Notes: generated from the letters alone by a model not told the origin. Shown: positions 22,903 through 32,228, counted from the first letter of the stretch. The stretch is DNA of 64,000 nucleotides from CAIVVT01 sp052145115 (GCA_052145115.1 JBKQPG010000070.1:45248-109247); one strand, 5' to 3'. Numbers and translations are program-made.

Positions 22903-25071
22903 TTACTGCTCCGCTACGAGATCAGCCGCGACATTCAGATCCGGCGCGTTCGACTCCAGATCCACCTCGGTCGGATGGCGGGAGATCCACACGCGATTAG
23001 CGTTGGCTCTCAGTCCCGCATCCAGCGTCAATCCGGCCTCGGCGCCCTCCCGCACTGCGGCGCGCAGGTTCCGCACCTTCTTCAGGTCGCCGATGCGCAG
23101 CGCCAGAATCCCGGCTTCCATCAGCTCGTCATATAGACTCTCCGCCGGTTCGACGTCCGCCAGGACCACCTGATCGACCTGCAGCGTGGAGCCCCGGAAC
23201 TGGTTGTCGAGAAGCGTGACCTCGCCGCGCGCATCGATGGCGCTCACGGTGGTCCTGGCGAGGATCGTCACCGGCTGGGCGAAGGTCTTGCCGCGCAGGC
23301 CTTCCCCATTGCCGCCGGCAAAGCGCTTCAGCAGGATGTCCCGATGGCACGGCTCCATCCATTGCGCGAACTCCGGCTTCTCGGTCACCAGGTAAACCTG
23401 CTTGCCGGCGAGGCCCAGCTTCTCGGCCGCATCGGCTGCGCCGAAGTGGTCGCCCCACACCAGCACGGTCGCGCCGGTCGGCACGGGATCGCTGCCGCCC
23501 GCGGCGTGGAATTCGCACTTCCGCAGCCCGCAGCGCAGGACGTCCTCGAATGTAAGCACCAGTGGCGTGTCGATGCCTGGAATCGCGGGCCGTTTGACGC
23601 GCCCGCCGGTGGCCAGGATGACGGCGTCGAAGCGCCGCAGCGCCACAACGTCCGGCGCGGTCCCATAAACGACCTCAACGGCCAGCTTCTTCATCTGGCC
23701 GCGCAGCCAGTCGGCGTACCAACGCATCTTGCTCTTGGCCGGGACGGCGCAGCAGTACAGGATCGCGCCGCCGAGCTCGCCGGTCTTCTCGAACAGCGTC
23801 ACGCGGTGGCCGCGCAGCGTCGCGATGCGCGCCGCCTCCATGCCCGCCGGCCCGCCGCCGACGATCGCCACCTGGAAGCGCACTGGCGCGGGGGCCAGGT
23901 CGATGAAGCGCTCGTCGCCGACCGCCGGATTGATGGCGCAGCGCATGTGCCGCTTGATCATCAGCGACTCCTGCCAGCAGCCGACCAGGCACGAGATGCA
24001 GCGCCGGATCTCGTGCGGCTTGCGCGCGAAGGCCTTGTTGGCCCAGTAGGGATCGGCGATCATCTGGCGCGACATGCCCACCAGGTCGGCCTTGCCTTCG
24101 GCCAGGATCCGCTCGCAATAGGACGGCGAGCGCAGCGTGTGGCTGGTGATGACGGGGATCTTGACCTGCTTCTTGACCTCCTCGGCGGTGTAGGTGTTCC
24201 AGCCTTGGGGGTAATACATCGGGTCCATGACCGTGCCCGGCGCTTCGAAGATGCCGGCGCTGATATCGACGAACGCCGCGCCGTGGTGCTCGAATAACTG
24301 CGCCGCGCGGACCGTCTCGTCGAGCGTCCGGCCGCCCTCGATCCACTCCTCGCCGGAATAGCGCACGCCCACCGGATAGTCGCGCCCGCATTTACGGCGG
24401 ATCCGGTCCAGAATCTCCAGCACGATCCGCATGCGGTTGATGAAGCTGCCGCCGAAACGGTCGTTGCGCTTGTTCACATAGGGGCTCATGAACTGCGCAA
24501 TCAGGTAGCCGTGCGCGCCGTGCAGCTCCACGGCATCGAAGCCGGCCTGCTGCACGCGCCACGCCGCTTCGCCGAACTTCTCGATCAACTCGTAGATCTC
24601 GTCGACGGTCATGGCGCGGACATGCTTGCCCTTGGCGGACTCTTCGGCGTAGACCACCTCGTGGCCAGCCGAGCCGGGCAGGTCGACGATCTGATCGCTG
24701 GCCGAGATCAGGCCCTTGCGCGGCCATGCCGCCTGCCGGCCGGGATGTTGGATCTGCACTGCGCAGCGGGCCCCGTGGCGGTGCATGCCTTCGGCCAGTT
24801 CGGCCAGGCCGGGAATCATCGGGTCTTCATCCACCGACAGGCAGGTGACGGTCGGCCGGCCGGTGGCACGGTCGGGCGTCGAAGCGCCGACGATGATGAA
24901 TCCGCAGCCGCCCTTGGCGACCTGTTCATGGTAGGTGATGACACGCTGGTTCACCGAGCCGTCGGCGTTGGCCGAGCTGATGTCCGTAGGCACGTGGCAC
25001 ACGCGGTTGGACACCTCGAAATTGCCGATGCGAAGGGGGCTGAACAAGTGGGGATAATCAGGATGCTGCAT
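22903..25071 (-). CDS. Old-yellow-enzyme/FAD oxidoreductase, 2,4-dienoyl-CoA reductase type
   Basis: This 722-residue two-part flavoenzyme has an N-terminal FMN TIM barrel (about 1-345; FSPLRIGNFEVSNRV, VQIQHPGRQ, ELHGAHGYLIAQFMSP, NKRNDRFGGS). An iron-sulfur motif follows (CISCLVGCW plus a downstream CAINP), then FAD and NAD(P) domains (VAIVGGGPAGMEAARIA near 395). The architecture matches FadH-type dienoyl-CoA reductases and gut bacterial steroid or isoflavone reductases (BaiCD, daidzein reductase), so the substrate is probably an enone or dienone. It overlaps the GntR regulator gene by 14 nt and is co-transcribed with it. The context, next to sugar dehydrogenase and isomerase genes, hints at a glycoside aglycone or keto-sugar substrate. 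Confidence 0.88.
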   Translation of the reverse strand: MQHPDYPHLFSPLRIGNFEVSNRVCHVPTDISSANADGSVNQRVITYHEQVAKGGCGFIIVGASTPDRATGRPTVTCLSVDEDPMIPGLAELAEGMHRHGARCAVQIQHPGRQAAWPRKGLISASDQIVDLPGSAGHEVVYAEESAKGKHVRAMTVDEIYELIEKFGEAAWRVQQAGFDAVELHGAHGYLIAQFMSPYVNKRNDRFGGSFINRMRIVLEILDRIRRKCGRDYPVGVRYSGEEWIEGGRTLDETVRAAQLFEHHGAAFVDISAGIFEAPGTVMDPMYYPQGWNTYTAEEVKKQVKIPVITSHTLRSPSYCERILAEGKADLVGMSRQMIADPYWANKAFARKPHEIRRCISCLVGCWQESLMIKRHMRCAINPAVGDERFIDLAPAPVRFQVAIVGGGPAGMEAARIATLRGHRVTLFEKTGELGGAILYCCAVPAKSKMRWYADWLRGQMKKLAVEVVYGTAPDVVALRRFDAVILATGGRVKRPAIPGIDTPLVLTFEDVLRCGLRKCEFHAAGGSDPVPTGATVLVWGDHFGAADAAEKLGLAGKQVYLVTEKPEFAQWMEPCHRDILLKRFAGGNGEGLRGKTFAQPVTILARTTVSAIDARGEVTLLDNQFRGSTLQVDQVVLADVEPAESLYDELMEAGILALRIGDLKKVRNLRAAVREGAEAGLTLDAGLRANANRVWISRHPTEVDLESNAPDLNVAADLVAEQ

Positions 25072-25783
25072 GGTGGACCTTCCTTTTGCCGGGGCGGCGT
25101 TTCGGGGCCGGCTCGCTGGAGGCCGGCGGCACAGTGCGCAGTTCCTCTTCCAGGCGGATGGCCAGACTTTCGGTGTGCCGGGCGAGCAGGCGCTGAGCCC
25201 GCCCGATGGCGCCCTGCTCGAGTGCGTCGAGTACTTCGCCGTGTTGCCGCGCCACCTCCTCGGCGCTGACGGAGGGGATCGAGTCGAGCACCGATTGGGC
25301 GTTGACTTCGTAGCTTAACGAGTCCCACACGCGCAGCAGGACGGCGCTGCCGGAGGCTGCGACGATGCCGCGGTGAAACTCGTGGTTGAGCTTCTGAAAT
25401 GCCTGGAAGTCGCCGCGGCGTGCCGCCGCCAGCAACCCGCGCGCCGATCGCCGCAGCTCTGCATGGTGCCGGCGCAATCGCGGTGCCGCCAGGCGCAGCG
25501 CCAGAGGCTCGATGGCGGCGCGCACTCGCAAGGCTTCGACGGTTTCCGAGGCCGCCACTTTGCGCACCCAGGCGCCCTTGTGGGCCGCCGATTCCATGAT
25601 CCCCGCGGTTACCAGCTCGCGGATCGCCTCGCGTACCGGAATGGCACTCACACCCAACTGCTCTGCGATGCCGGTCTCGGTCAGACGATCTCCGGGAGCG
25701 AAATCGCCGGCGCCGATACGCTGCAGCATCCAGTCCCGAATCTGCTCGCGCATCGATCTCGCCATTACGATGGACACACCCAT
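25058..25783 (-). CDS. GntR family transcriptional regulator, FCD type
   Basis: This regulator of about 241 residues has an N-terminal winged helix (MREQIRDWMLQRI, then FAPGDRLTETGIAEQLGVS and IPVREAIRELVTAGI). A C-terminal all-helical FCD ligand domain follows (about 80-215), with the metal-binding type EFHRGIVAASGS and a second His region. ATG 25783 or 25765 fits domain start; the frame can extend to 25867, but an AT-rich promoter region lies at 25788-25812. The FCD group responds to sugar acids, lactate or fatty acids. It overlaps the oxidoreductase gene by 14 nt and diverges from the ThuA-like gene, so it probably controls both sides. Confidence 0.85.
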   Translation of the reverse strand: MGVSIVMARSMREQIRDWMLQRIGAGDFAPGDRLTETGIAEQLGVSAIPVREAIRELVTAGIMESAAHKGAWVRKVAASETVEALRVRAAIEPLALRLAAPRLRRHHAELRRSARGLLAAARRGDFQAFQKLNHEFHRGIVAASGSAVLLRVWDSLSYEVNAQSVLDSIPSVSAEEVARQHGEVLDALEQGAIGRAQRLLARHTESLAIRLEEELRTVPPASSEPAPKRRPGKRKVHHAAS

Positions 25784-25815
25784 GCCGATAGTATATAGAA
25801 TATTGAGTTGATTTC
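25784..25815. promoter_or_regulatory. AT-rich divergent promoter/operator region
   Basis: TATAGTATATAGAATATTGAG-like AT-rich sequence (25788-25812) interrupts GC-rich DNA between the divergent gntR and ThuA genes. On the minus strand it offers TATACT and TATTCT as -10 hexamers, and GTATATAGAATAT as a possible GntR half-palindrome. The exact sites cannot be set by eye. Confidence 0.4.
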
Positions 25816-25893
25816 TCTTTGTGTCGCCAGCCACACGTCTTTTTCGGCGCCTCTCTTGTCGCGCCATGGCCGGCAGCGGATCCTAGGAGCCTT

Positions 25894-27345
25894 ATGTCAT
25901 ATCGATTTTCGGTTCTCTTTCTACTGGCGGGTGTCGCCTGTGCGCAAGCGCCATCGACGGAAGCCGCGCGCGCCCTTGAGACGCTAGGCTGGCGCGTCGC
26001 CGTCAGCGGATCGCCTGCGGAGCACGTGCGCGTACTGGATGCCTGGCCGGCTGGCGCAATGCAGTACGCCCCACTCTTCGATTCCCTGCAAAAATCCGGC
26101 GTCACAACGGTCGTTGCGGATTTGCCCGATGCCGTGAGCCTGGATCGTATCGAGAAGCTGGCAGGCGATTACGGCCTCGACGTGGCAATTCGCGGCGCCG
26201 ATCCCAAGGCTGTTCTGGCCGCCATCGAGAAGCGTGGCAAACGCATCGGAGCATGCGGCGATCTCGACCTATGGACGCGCTCGGGCATCAAACCGCTGGA
26301 CGCGATCCATGTGCTGCAGGGCCGTTTGATCGCCGTACAACTGCACGACGCGGGCGGCGCCGCCTTGGAGGAATTCATTCGCGAGGCCTACCGTCTGGAT
26401 CTGAAGCCGCTGTGGATTTTCGCCCCGGGTAGTATACAGACCAGGGCGTTGTTCAACAAGACGATCATCCCGATTGCCGACTACCATCGCAATTACGGCA
26501 GCCGTACCGCCGGCATCCATAGGCTGGCGGGGCCGAGCGCGGAAGAACTGCGGCTGATCGAAGCGGCTATCCCGGTCACTGCGCCCGCCACTCCGCGCAA
26601 GCCGCGAAAGCTGCTGGTTGTGGATCTGAACGTGGGGAAGCTGGGGCATCCGTCGATCCCGTATGCCAATATCGCCGTGCGCCGGATGGGCGAGAAGACG
26701 GGCGCGTACCAGGCCGTCTTCTCGCCCGACGGTGCGCTGCTCGAGCCCGACAAGATCACGCAATTCGACGCGGTTTACCTGAATAACACGCACGGCGACA
26801 TCTTCGACACGCCGGCCAAGCGGGAGGCCTTCCGCAAGTTCATCGCGCAGGGCGGCGGGCTGGTGGCCAATCACGCCACGACGGTGGCGTCGACGGATTG
26901 GACGGAGTTTGGCGAGATCCTGGGCGCGCGCGGCGCATCGCACCATGGGACCGACGAGAAGGTGACGATCAAGCTGGACGACCCGACCTCGCCGCTGAAC
27001 GCGGTCTACGGCGGCCAGGAGTTCGTGTATGCGGACGAGATCTTCCGCTTCGATCCGCCCAACCCGCGGGCCAAAGTGCACGTGCTACTGAGCATCGATG
27101 TGCCCAAGACCGACATGAAGCAGGGGTATTGCTACGGCACCTGCGACCATCCGGATAACGATTACCCGATTGCCTGGATCCACCGCTATGGCCAGGGGCG
27201 GGTGTACTACACGTGCCTGGGGCATAACCCGTACACGTTCTGGAACGCGCAGTTCCTGCGTCAGTTCCTGGCAGCGATTCAGTTTGCCTTGGGCGACCTG
27301 GATGCCGACGCTTCGGCCGGGGGCGCAACGCCGCAGTCTCGCTGA
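25894..27345 (+). CDS. Exported fusion of TIM-barrel isomerase-like and ThuA-like domains
   Basis: This 483-residue protein begins with a signal peptide (about 1-17, MSYRFSVLFLLAGVACA). The N-terminal half (about 25-220) resembles a shortened sugar-phosphate isomerase/epimerase barrel (KRIGACGDLDLWTRSGIKP, IAVQLHDAGG, LKPLWIFAPG). The C-terminal half (about 235-475) is a ThuA glutamine-amidotransferase-like domain (TQFDAVYLNNTHGDIFD, FIAQGGGLVANHATT, IAWIHRYGQGRVYYTCLGHN). The ThuA role is unproven, but such domains accompany sugar oxidoreductases. ATG 25894 follows AGGAG. It starts a plus-strand run ending at 30958. Confidence 0.75.
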   Translation: MSYRFSVLFLLAGVACAQAPSTEAARALETLGWRVAVSGSPAEHVRVLDAWPAGAMQYAPLFDSLQKSGVTTVVADLPDAVSLDRIEKLAGDYGLDVAIRGADPKAVLAAIEKRGKRIGACGDLDLWTRSGIKPLDAIHVLQGRLIAVQLHDAGGAALEEFIREAYRLDLKPLWIFAPGSIQTRALFNKTIIPIADYHRNYGSRTAGIHRLAGPSAEELRLIEAAIPVTAPATPRKPRKLLVVDLNVGKLGHPSIPYANIAVRRMGEKTGAYQAVFSPDGALLEPDKITQFDAVYLNNTHGDIFDTPAKREAFRKFIAQGGGLVANHATTVASTDWTEFGEILGARGASHHGTDEKVTIKLDDPTSPLNAVYGGQEFVYADEIFRFDPPNPRAKVHVLLSIDVPKTDMKQGYCYGTCDHPDNDYPIAWIHRYGQGRVYYTCLGHNPYTFWNAQFLRQFLAAIQFALGDLDADASAGGATPQSR

Positions 27346-27517
27346 TCCTTCTGTCCTGCTCGGGAACCGTGTCACAGCAACGCTTCGAAATTCAGCCTCT
27401 CCTCAAGGCGGGAAGCCATGCGGAATCAAGGCCGGCATGTGCTCCGGGATGCTGCTCTGAAGAGGCGCTAAGCAACGTTCACCACTGATTCAACAGGTGT
27501 ATGATACCTTCGTCACT

Positions 27518-28732
27518 ATGTCAAACAACCCTTTGATTCGCGCAGCTCTCTCGGCGGGAGATGGGGTCCTGCGGATGGCGCCCTGCTGGGTGCCGCGCTC
27601 GTTTCTCATGCCCGGAGGGCGCCTCAAACTGCATCCCGACGACATTTATGCACTCGGCGCCCACCGCGGGGGCATCGACGAGCGATGGTTCTCCTCAACC
27701 ACTAACGCCGCCAACGGCCCCGGAACACCCGCGGATGAAGGCCTGAGCTACATCGCGATCGATGGTCAACGCGTGCTGCTGAAGGAAGCGATCGAGGAGG
27801 TGGGCGACGAGATCCTGGGCGCGGAGGTGATGCGCGAGTACGGCGGGTTCAATATCCTGTGCAAGTTCTTCGATAACCTGGGGCCGATTCCGCACCACAT
27901 GCACCAGATGGATGAGCATGCCAGGAATGTCGGCCAGAAAGGCAAGCCCGAGGCCTACTATTTCCCGCCGCAGCTCAACTTCAAGACCAACAATTTCCCG
28001 CACACTTACATGGGCCTGGAGCCGGGCACGACGAAGGAGGACGTGCGGAAGTGCCTCGAGCGGTGGAATCAAGGCGACAACGGGATTCTGTATCACGCCA
28101 AGGCGTATCAACTGCAGCCGGGCACCGGGTGGCAGGTGGATGCGGGCGTGCTCCACGCTCCGGGGTCGCTGGTGACGTACGAGCCGCAGGTGAATTCCGA
28201 TGTCTTTGGCATGTTCCAGTCACTAGTGGAGAACCGGCCGGTGCCGTGGGACCTGCTGGTGAAGGACGTTCCGCCGGAGAAGCACCATGATCTGGACTAC
28301 ATCATCAGCATGCTGGATTGGGACAAGAACGTCGACCCCGAATTCGGCCAGCACAACAAGGTGTTCCCGAAGCCCGTGCGGCCCCAAGCCGACATGGCCG
28401 AGGCGGGTTACTGCGAGTTGTGGGTCACGTATGGAAAGCCGTGGTACAGCGCCAAGGAGTTGACAGTGTTCCCGGGCCGGTCCGCAATGATCACTGACGC
28501 GGCAGCGCATGGAGTGATCCTGACGGAAGGCCGCGGCCGCTTCGGCGTGCTGGATGTCGAGACGCCCACGATGATACGCTTCGGCGCGATGACGAAGGAC
28601 GAACTCTTCGTCTCGGCCGCGGCGGCGCGGGCGGGCGTGAAGATCACGAATACGAGCGACAAAGAGAACCTGGTGATGCTGAAGCATTTCGGCCCCGGCA
28701 ATCCCGACGCCATGGCGCTGGTCAAGAACTGA
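27518..28732 (+). CDS. Large cupin, class I mannose-6-phosphate isomerase-like
   Basis: This 404-residue protein has a bicupin look. The motif HHMHQMDEHA (about residue 130) supplies metal-ligand histidines. A later strand-rich part has HAKAYQLQPGTGWQVDAGVLHAPG, the typical second cupin motif. The C-terminal half has further beta structure (GYCELWVTYGKPWYS, FPGRSAMITDAAAHGVILTEG). It resembles class I mannose-6-phosphate isomerase domains in outline, but the full family is not one I recognise by function. ATG 27518 is chosen; a GTG at 27497 is also possible. It lies 13 nt before the Gfo/Idh/MocA gene, so a joint function is likely. Confidence 0.7.
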   Translation: MSNNPLIRAALSAGDGVLRMAPCWVPRSFLMPGGRLKLHPDDIYALGAHRGGIDERWFSSTTNAANGPGTPADEGLSYIAIDGQRVLLKEAIEEVGDEILGAEVMREYGGFNILCKFFDNLGPIPHHMHQMDEHARNVGQKGKPEAYYFPPQLNFKTNNFPHTYMGLEPGTTKEDVRKCLERWNQGDNGILYHAKAYQLQPGTGWQVDAGVLHAPGSLVTYEPQVNSDVFGMFQSLVENRPVPWDLLVKDVPPEKHHDLDYIISMLDWDKNVDPEFGQHNKVFPKPVRPQADMAEAGYCELWVTYGKPWYSAKELTVFPGRSAMITDAAAHGVILTEGRGRFGVLDVETPTMIRFGAMTKDELFVSAAAARAGVKITNTSDKENLVMLKHFGPGNPDAMALVKN

Positions 28733-28745
28733 AGACGAGGAAGAC

Positions 28746-29909
28746 GTGGCAGCCAAGACGTTGGGGATTGGTCTGATCGGATGCGGCTTCATGGGCCGCA
28801 CACACTCAAACGCGTACCGGCGGTTGAACAACTTCTTTCCAGTGGAGCACCGGCCGGTGTTGAAGGCGATCTGCGATGTCAACGCGGAGAAGGCGCGGCA
28901 ATTCGTGGACGTCTGGGGCTATGAACGCGCCGAGGCGGATTGGCGCAGGTTGATGGATGCCGCCGACATCGACCTGATTGACATCTGCGTGCCGAATTGC
29001 GCGCACAAGGAGATCGCGGTGGCCGCGGCGCAGGCCGGCAAGATGATCCTCTGCGAGAAGCCGCTGGCGATGAATGCCGCCGAGGGCGAGGAGATGGTGC
29101 GGGCCGTGGAAGCGGCCAAGGTCCCGAACCTGATTTCGTTCAACTACCGCCGCGTGCCGTCGATTTCGCTGGCCAAGCAGATTATCGACGAAGGGCGCAT
29201 CGGGCGGGCGTTCCACTACCGCGCCACGTATCTGCAGGATTGGACCATTTCGACCGACGTGCCGCAGGGCGGCGACGCCCTATGGCGGCTGGACGTGAGA
29301 GTCGCCGGCAGCGGGGTCACCGGCGACCTGCTGGCGCACTCCATCGACACGGCGATGTGGCTCAACGGACCCATCGCGCGCGTGGTGGCCAAGACCGAGA
29401 CATTCGTCAAGGAGCGCAAACACGCCATCAGCGGAAAGGTGGAGCCGGTCGGCATCGACGATGCCTGCATGTTTCTGGCCGAGTTCGCCAACGGCTCGAT
29501 GGGGACGTTCGAGTCAACGCGTTATGCCCGCGGGCGGAAGAACTTCAACACCTTTGAGCTGAACGGCGCTGACGGCAGCCTCTACTTCGACCTCGAGGAG
29601 CCGGAGTACCTCCAGTTCTTCGAGTACCGGCAGATGCAGTCCGGCAAGAAAGTGGAGTCCCATCTGACCGGCTGGCGTAAGATCCACGTCACCAACTCCG
29701 AGCACCCTTACATGAACCACTACTGGGTGCCCGGAACGTGCATCGGATACGAGCACACCTTTCTCAACCAACTGGCGGACTTCGTGGCGGGGATCGAGAG
29801 CGGCACGCCGGCGCAGCCCGACTTCCGCGCGGGGCTGCGGACGCAGCGGGTCTGCGACGCGGTGCTCGAAAGTGCGCGCACCGGGCGCTGGATCGAGATA
29901 TCCCAATGA
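28746..29909 (+). CDS. Cytoplasmic Gfo/Idh/MocA family oxidoreductase
   Basis: This 387-residue NAD(P)-dependent sugar dehydrogenase has the Rossmann motif GLIGCGFMGRTH at the start and the family catalytic-lysine motif CEKPLAMN (about residue 95-102). Its substrate domain carries SFNYRRVPSI and DLLAHSIDTAMWL, with the conserved Asp and His. There is no signal peptide, unlike the two related enzymes at 53628 and 55408. The start is GTG 28746, after GAGGAA. It overlaps the downstream isomerase gene by 4 nt. Members oxidise sugars such as inositol, glucose or glycosides at a ring carbon. Confidence 0.88.
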   Translation: MAAKTLGIGLIGCGFMGRTHSNAYRRLNNFFPVEHRPVLKAICDVNAEKARQFVDVWGYERAEADWRRLMDAADIDLIDICVPNCAHKEIAVAAAQAGKMILCEKPLAMNAAEGEEMVRAVEAAKVPNLISFNYRRVPSISLAKQIIDEGRIGRAFHYRATYLQDWTISTDVPQGGDALWRLDVRVAGSGVTGDLLAHSIDTAMWLNGPIARVVAKTETFVKERKHAISGKVEPVGIDDACMFLAEFANGSMGTFESTRYARGRKNFNTFELNGADGSLYFDLEEPEYLQFFEYRQMQSGKKVESHLTGWRKIHVTNSEHPYMNHYWVPGTCIGYEHTFLNQLADFVAGIESGTPAQPDFRAGLRTQRVCDAVLESARTGRWIEISQ

Positions 29910-30958
29910 CCGGCGCATCCACACACGCTTATCCGGCCCTGCATAACGCGATGTGGCCGGGGTTGGTCGGCAAGGGCCCGGATTCAGAGCCGCCGATCGA
30001 CCTGGACACCATGCTAGAGCTTACCGCCGCCGCCGAAGTGGAGGGCGTGCGCTTCGACGGCGTCGACCTCTTTCTGTCGCTGCCGCACGTTGACATCGAT
30101 TCGTCGGACGACCATCTCAAGGCGTTGGCCGATAAACTGGCGGCGCAGCATCTCAAGGCGGGGTCGCTGGTCGCCCCCGTCTGGGCCGGCACTGGCGGGG
30201 GCTCCGCGATGGGAGACGAATCCGCGCGTTCGGGATTTCTCACCCAGGTGCGTAAGGCGTGCCGGATCGGGCGCAAGCTGCGCGAGCTGAAGATCCGGGA
30301 GTACGGCGTGATCCGCATCGATTCGGCGTGCGGCGTTGATGAATGGGCGAAGAATCCCGAGGAAAACACGAGGCGCATCGCAGGGACCTTTCGGGAAGCC
30401 TGCGCGATCGCCGAGGATTTCGGGGAACGGCTGGCGGCCGAAGGCGAGATCTGCTGGGGCGGGATGCAAAGCTGGCGGCGCAACGTACAGTTGCTGGAGC
30501 GGGTCGGCCGCCCGCAGACCTTGGGTTTCCAGGCCGACATGGCGCACACGATGCTCTTCACCATGGGCTATAACGCGCCCGAGGACCGGTTGCTCCCCGA
30601 CGGTTTCGACTGGTCTCAAACCGGCAAGCTGGCTGAGGCGTACCGCCAGGTGGCCGCCGCGCTTCGTCGCTGGACCATCGATCTGCATATCGCACAGAAC
30701 GACGGCACCGTCAAAGGCTCCGGCACGCACGACAAGACCGGCAAGCATTGCCAGCCTTTCGACCCCCACGGCCGGCTCGATATCGTGCGCGACGCCGGAG
30801 CCTGGATGCGCGCTGAAGCCGGCCCGCCCACGCGCGCCTACGCGCACATCTGTTGGGACGGCTGCCTATTTCCGAACGACGTGCTGCTGGGCCGCCAGAT
30901 CTGGAATGAGATCCTGCAAACCATGATCGACGTGCGCAACGCCCACGGTTGGGATTAG
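29906..30958 (+). CDS. Sugar phosphate isomerase/epimerase-like TIM barrel
   Basis: This 350-residue AP-endonuclease-2/xylose-isomerase-like barrel shows EVEGVRFDGVDLFLSLPHVD, GEICWGGMQSWRRNV, LGFQADMAHTMLFTM and DLHIAQNDGTVKGSGTHDKT, segments that place acidic and His residues for a divalent metal. Its ATG overlaps the stop of the Gfo/Idh/MocA gene (ATGA), so the two are co-translated. It probably epimerises, isomerises or cleaves the keto sugar made by the upstream dehydrogenase. The exact substrate cannot be read from the sequence. Confidence 0.8.
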   Translation: MTGASTHAYPALHNAMWPGLVGKGPDSEPPIDLDTMLELTAAAEVEGVRFDGVDLFLSLPHVDIDSSDDHLKALADKLAAQHLKAGSLVAPVWAGTGGGSAMGDESARSGFLTQVRKACRIGRKLRELKIREYGVIRIDSACGVDEWAKNPEENTRRIAGTFREACAIAEDFGERLAAEGEICWGGMQSWRRNVQLLERVGRPQTLGFQADMAHTMLFTMGYNAPEDRLLPDGFDWSQTGKLAEAYRQVAAALRRWTIDLHIAQNDGTVKGSGTHDKTGKHCQPFDPHGRLDIVRDAGAWMRAEAGPPTRAYAHICWDGCLFPNDVLLGRQIWNEILQTMIDVRNAHGWD

Positions 30959-31112
30959 CCACCGGCCACCACGCTCGCGACCGCTTCTTGTGACGCATTC
31001 TGCCGTGCCGGCATTGTCTACTCGTTCGCCGGGATCGTCTTTGCTTGCGTCCCGGCCGAAGCCGTCCCAGGTTAGCGTCTGGGTATAGACTGGTGCGGAA
31101 GCTGGAAGACCC

Positions 31113-32228
31113 ATGCAACCCCCTTCTGTGAACGTCCCGGTTTCGGGAGAGGCATCACCGAAACCCTCTGTTCAGCCGCGCTACCTGGCGCTGGATGCTT
31201 TTCGCGGATTCATCATGCTGGTCCTGGTGTCGGAAGGCTTTGGCCTGGCCGAGCTCGCGCGGCACCGGCCGGCGTTTACCGGTATCGCCAACCAGTTCGA
31301 CCATATGCCCTGGGAATGGATCGCCTTCTGGGACCTGATCCAGCCCGCATTCATGTTCATGGTGGGCGTCGCCATGCCCTTTGCGCTGGCCCGCCGCATG
31401 GAGCTGGGCGCTGGCCAACGCCAGCTCTTTTGGCACGTCGTCGTCCGCAGTTTCCGGCTGATCCTGATGAGCCAGATCCTGATGTCGATCTCCGCCGGTG
31501 TATTGCATTTTCAGCTCATCAACGTGCTGGCGCAGATCGGGATCACCTATTTTCTCTGCTACCTGATCATGCAGCTCCGCTTTCGCTCTCAGGTCGTCAT
31601 CGCCGTTGTGCTGCTGGCCGGCTATTGGGCGTTGTTCGTGGCATTTCCGGGAACGGAGGGACCTTTCCTGTCGAAGACGACCAACGTCGGCGCGGTCATC
31701 GACACCTACGTATTTGGGCATCCGAACGATGATAATTGGACCACCATTAATTTCATCACCAGCACGGTGACCACCCTCTTCGGGGTCTGGACCGGCCAAT
31801 TGCTGCAAAGCAGGCGATCCCACGGCGCGAAGATGCGGCTGATCGCCATCTGGGCAGTCGCTTGTCTTGCGCTGGGATGGCTCATTCATCCCTGGAACCC
31901 CATTATCAAGCGCATCTGCACCACGTCCTTCACCCTCTACAGCACCGGCTGGATCCTTCTGATGCTCCTAGCCTTCTATTGGCTCGTTGAGGTTAAGGGC
32001 TACCGCAAGTGGACCTTCCCGCTGGTCGTGGTGGGAGCGAATTCCATCTTCATCTATTCGCTGGGGAATGTTCTGCGCGGCTGGCTGGACCGCGCTATCG
32101 GCGTGTTCACGCTGCATTTCAAATGGCTCGGCGACTTCGCGCCGGTGGCCCAATCCTGCGCCGTACTGCTGGTCATGTGGTATCTGTGCTACTGGCTCTA
32201 TCAGCGAAAGATCTTCTTGAAGCTTTAG
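31113..32228 (+). CDS. Multi-pass membrane protein, heparan-alpha-glucosaminide N-acetyltransferase-like
   Basis: This 371-residue protein has about ten membrane helices. It begins RYLALDAFRGFIMLVLVSEG, the family signature, and has QFDHMPWEWIAFWDLIQPAFMFMVG, containing the conserved His. Later helices include GVWTGQLLQS and FPLVVVGANSIFIYSLGN. These match the DUF5009/DUF1624 group related to lysosomal HGSNAT, which transfers acetyl groups to glucosamine across a membrane. A sugar-acylating or cell-envelope role is likely, with no more specific call. It follows the isomerase gene by 154 nt and may be separately transcribed. Confidence 0.78.
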   Translation: MQPPSVNVPVSGEASPKPSVQPRYLALDAFRGFIMLVLVSEGFGLAELARHRPAFTGIANQFDHMPWEWIAFWDLIQPAFMFMVGVAMPFALARRMELGAGQRQLFWHVVVRSFRLILMSQILMSISAGVLHFQLINVLAQIGITYFLCYLIMQLRFRSQVVIAVVLLAGYWALFVAFPGTEGPFLSKTTNVGAVIDTYVFGHPNDDNWTTINFITSTVTTLFGVWTGQLLQSRRSHGAKMRLIAIWAVACLALGWLIHPWNPIIKRICTTSFTLYSTGWILLMLLAFYWLVEVKGYRKWTFPLVVVGANSIFIYSLGNVLRGWLDRAIGVFTLHFKWLGDFAPVAQSCAVLLVMWYLCYWLYQRKIFLKL

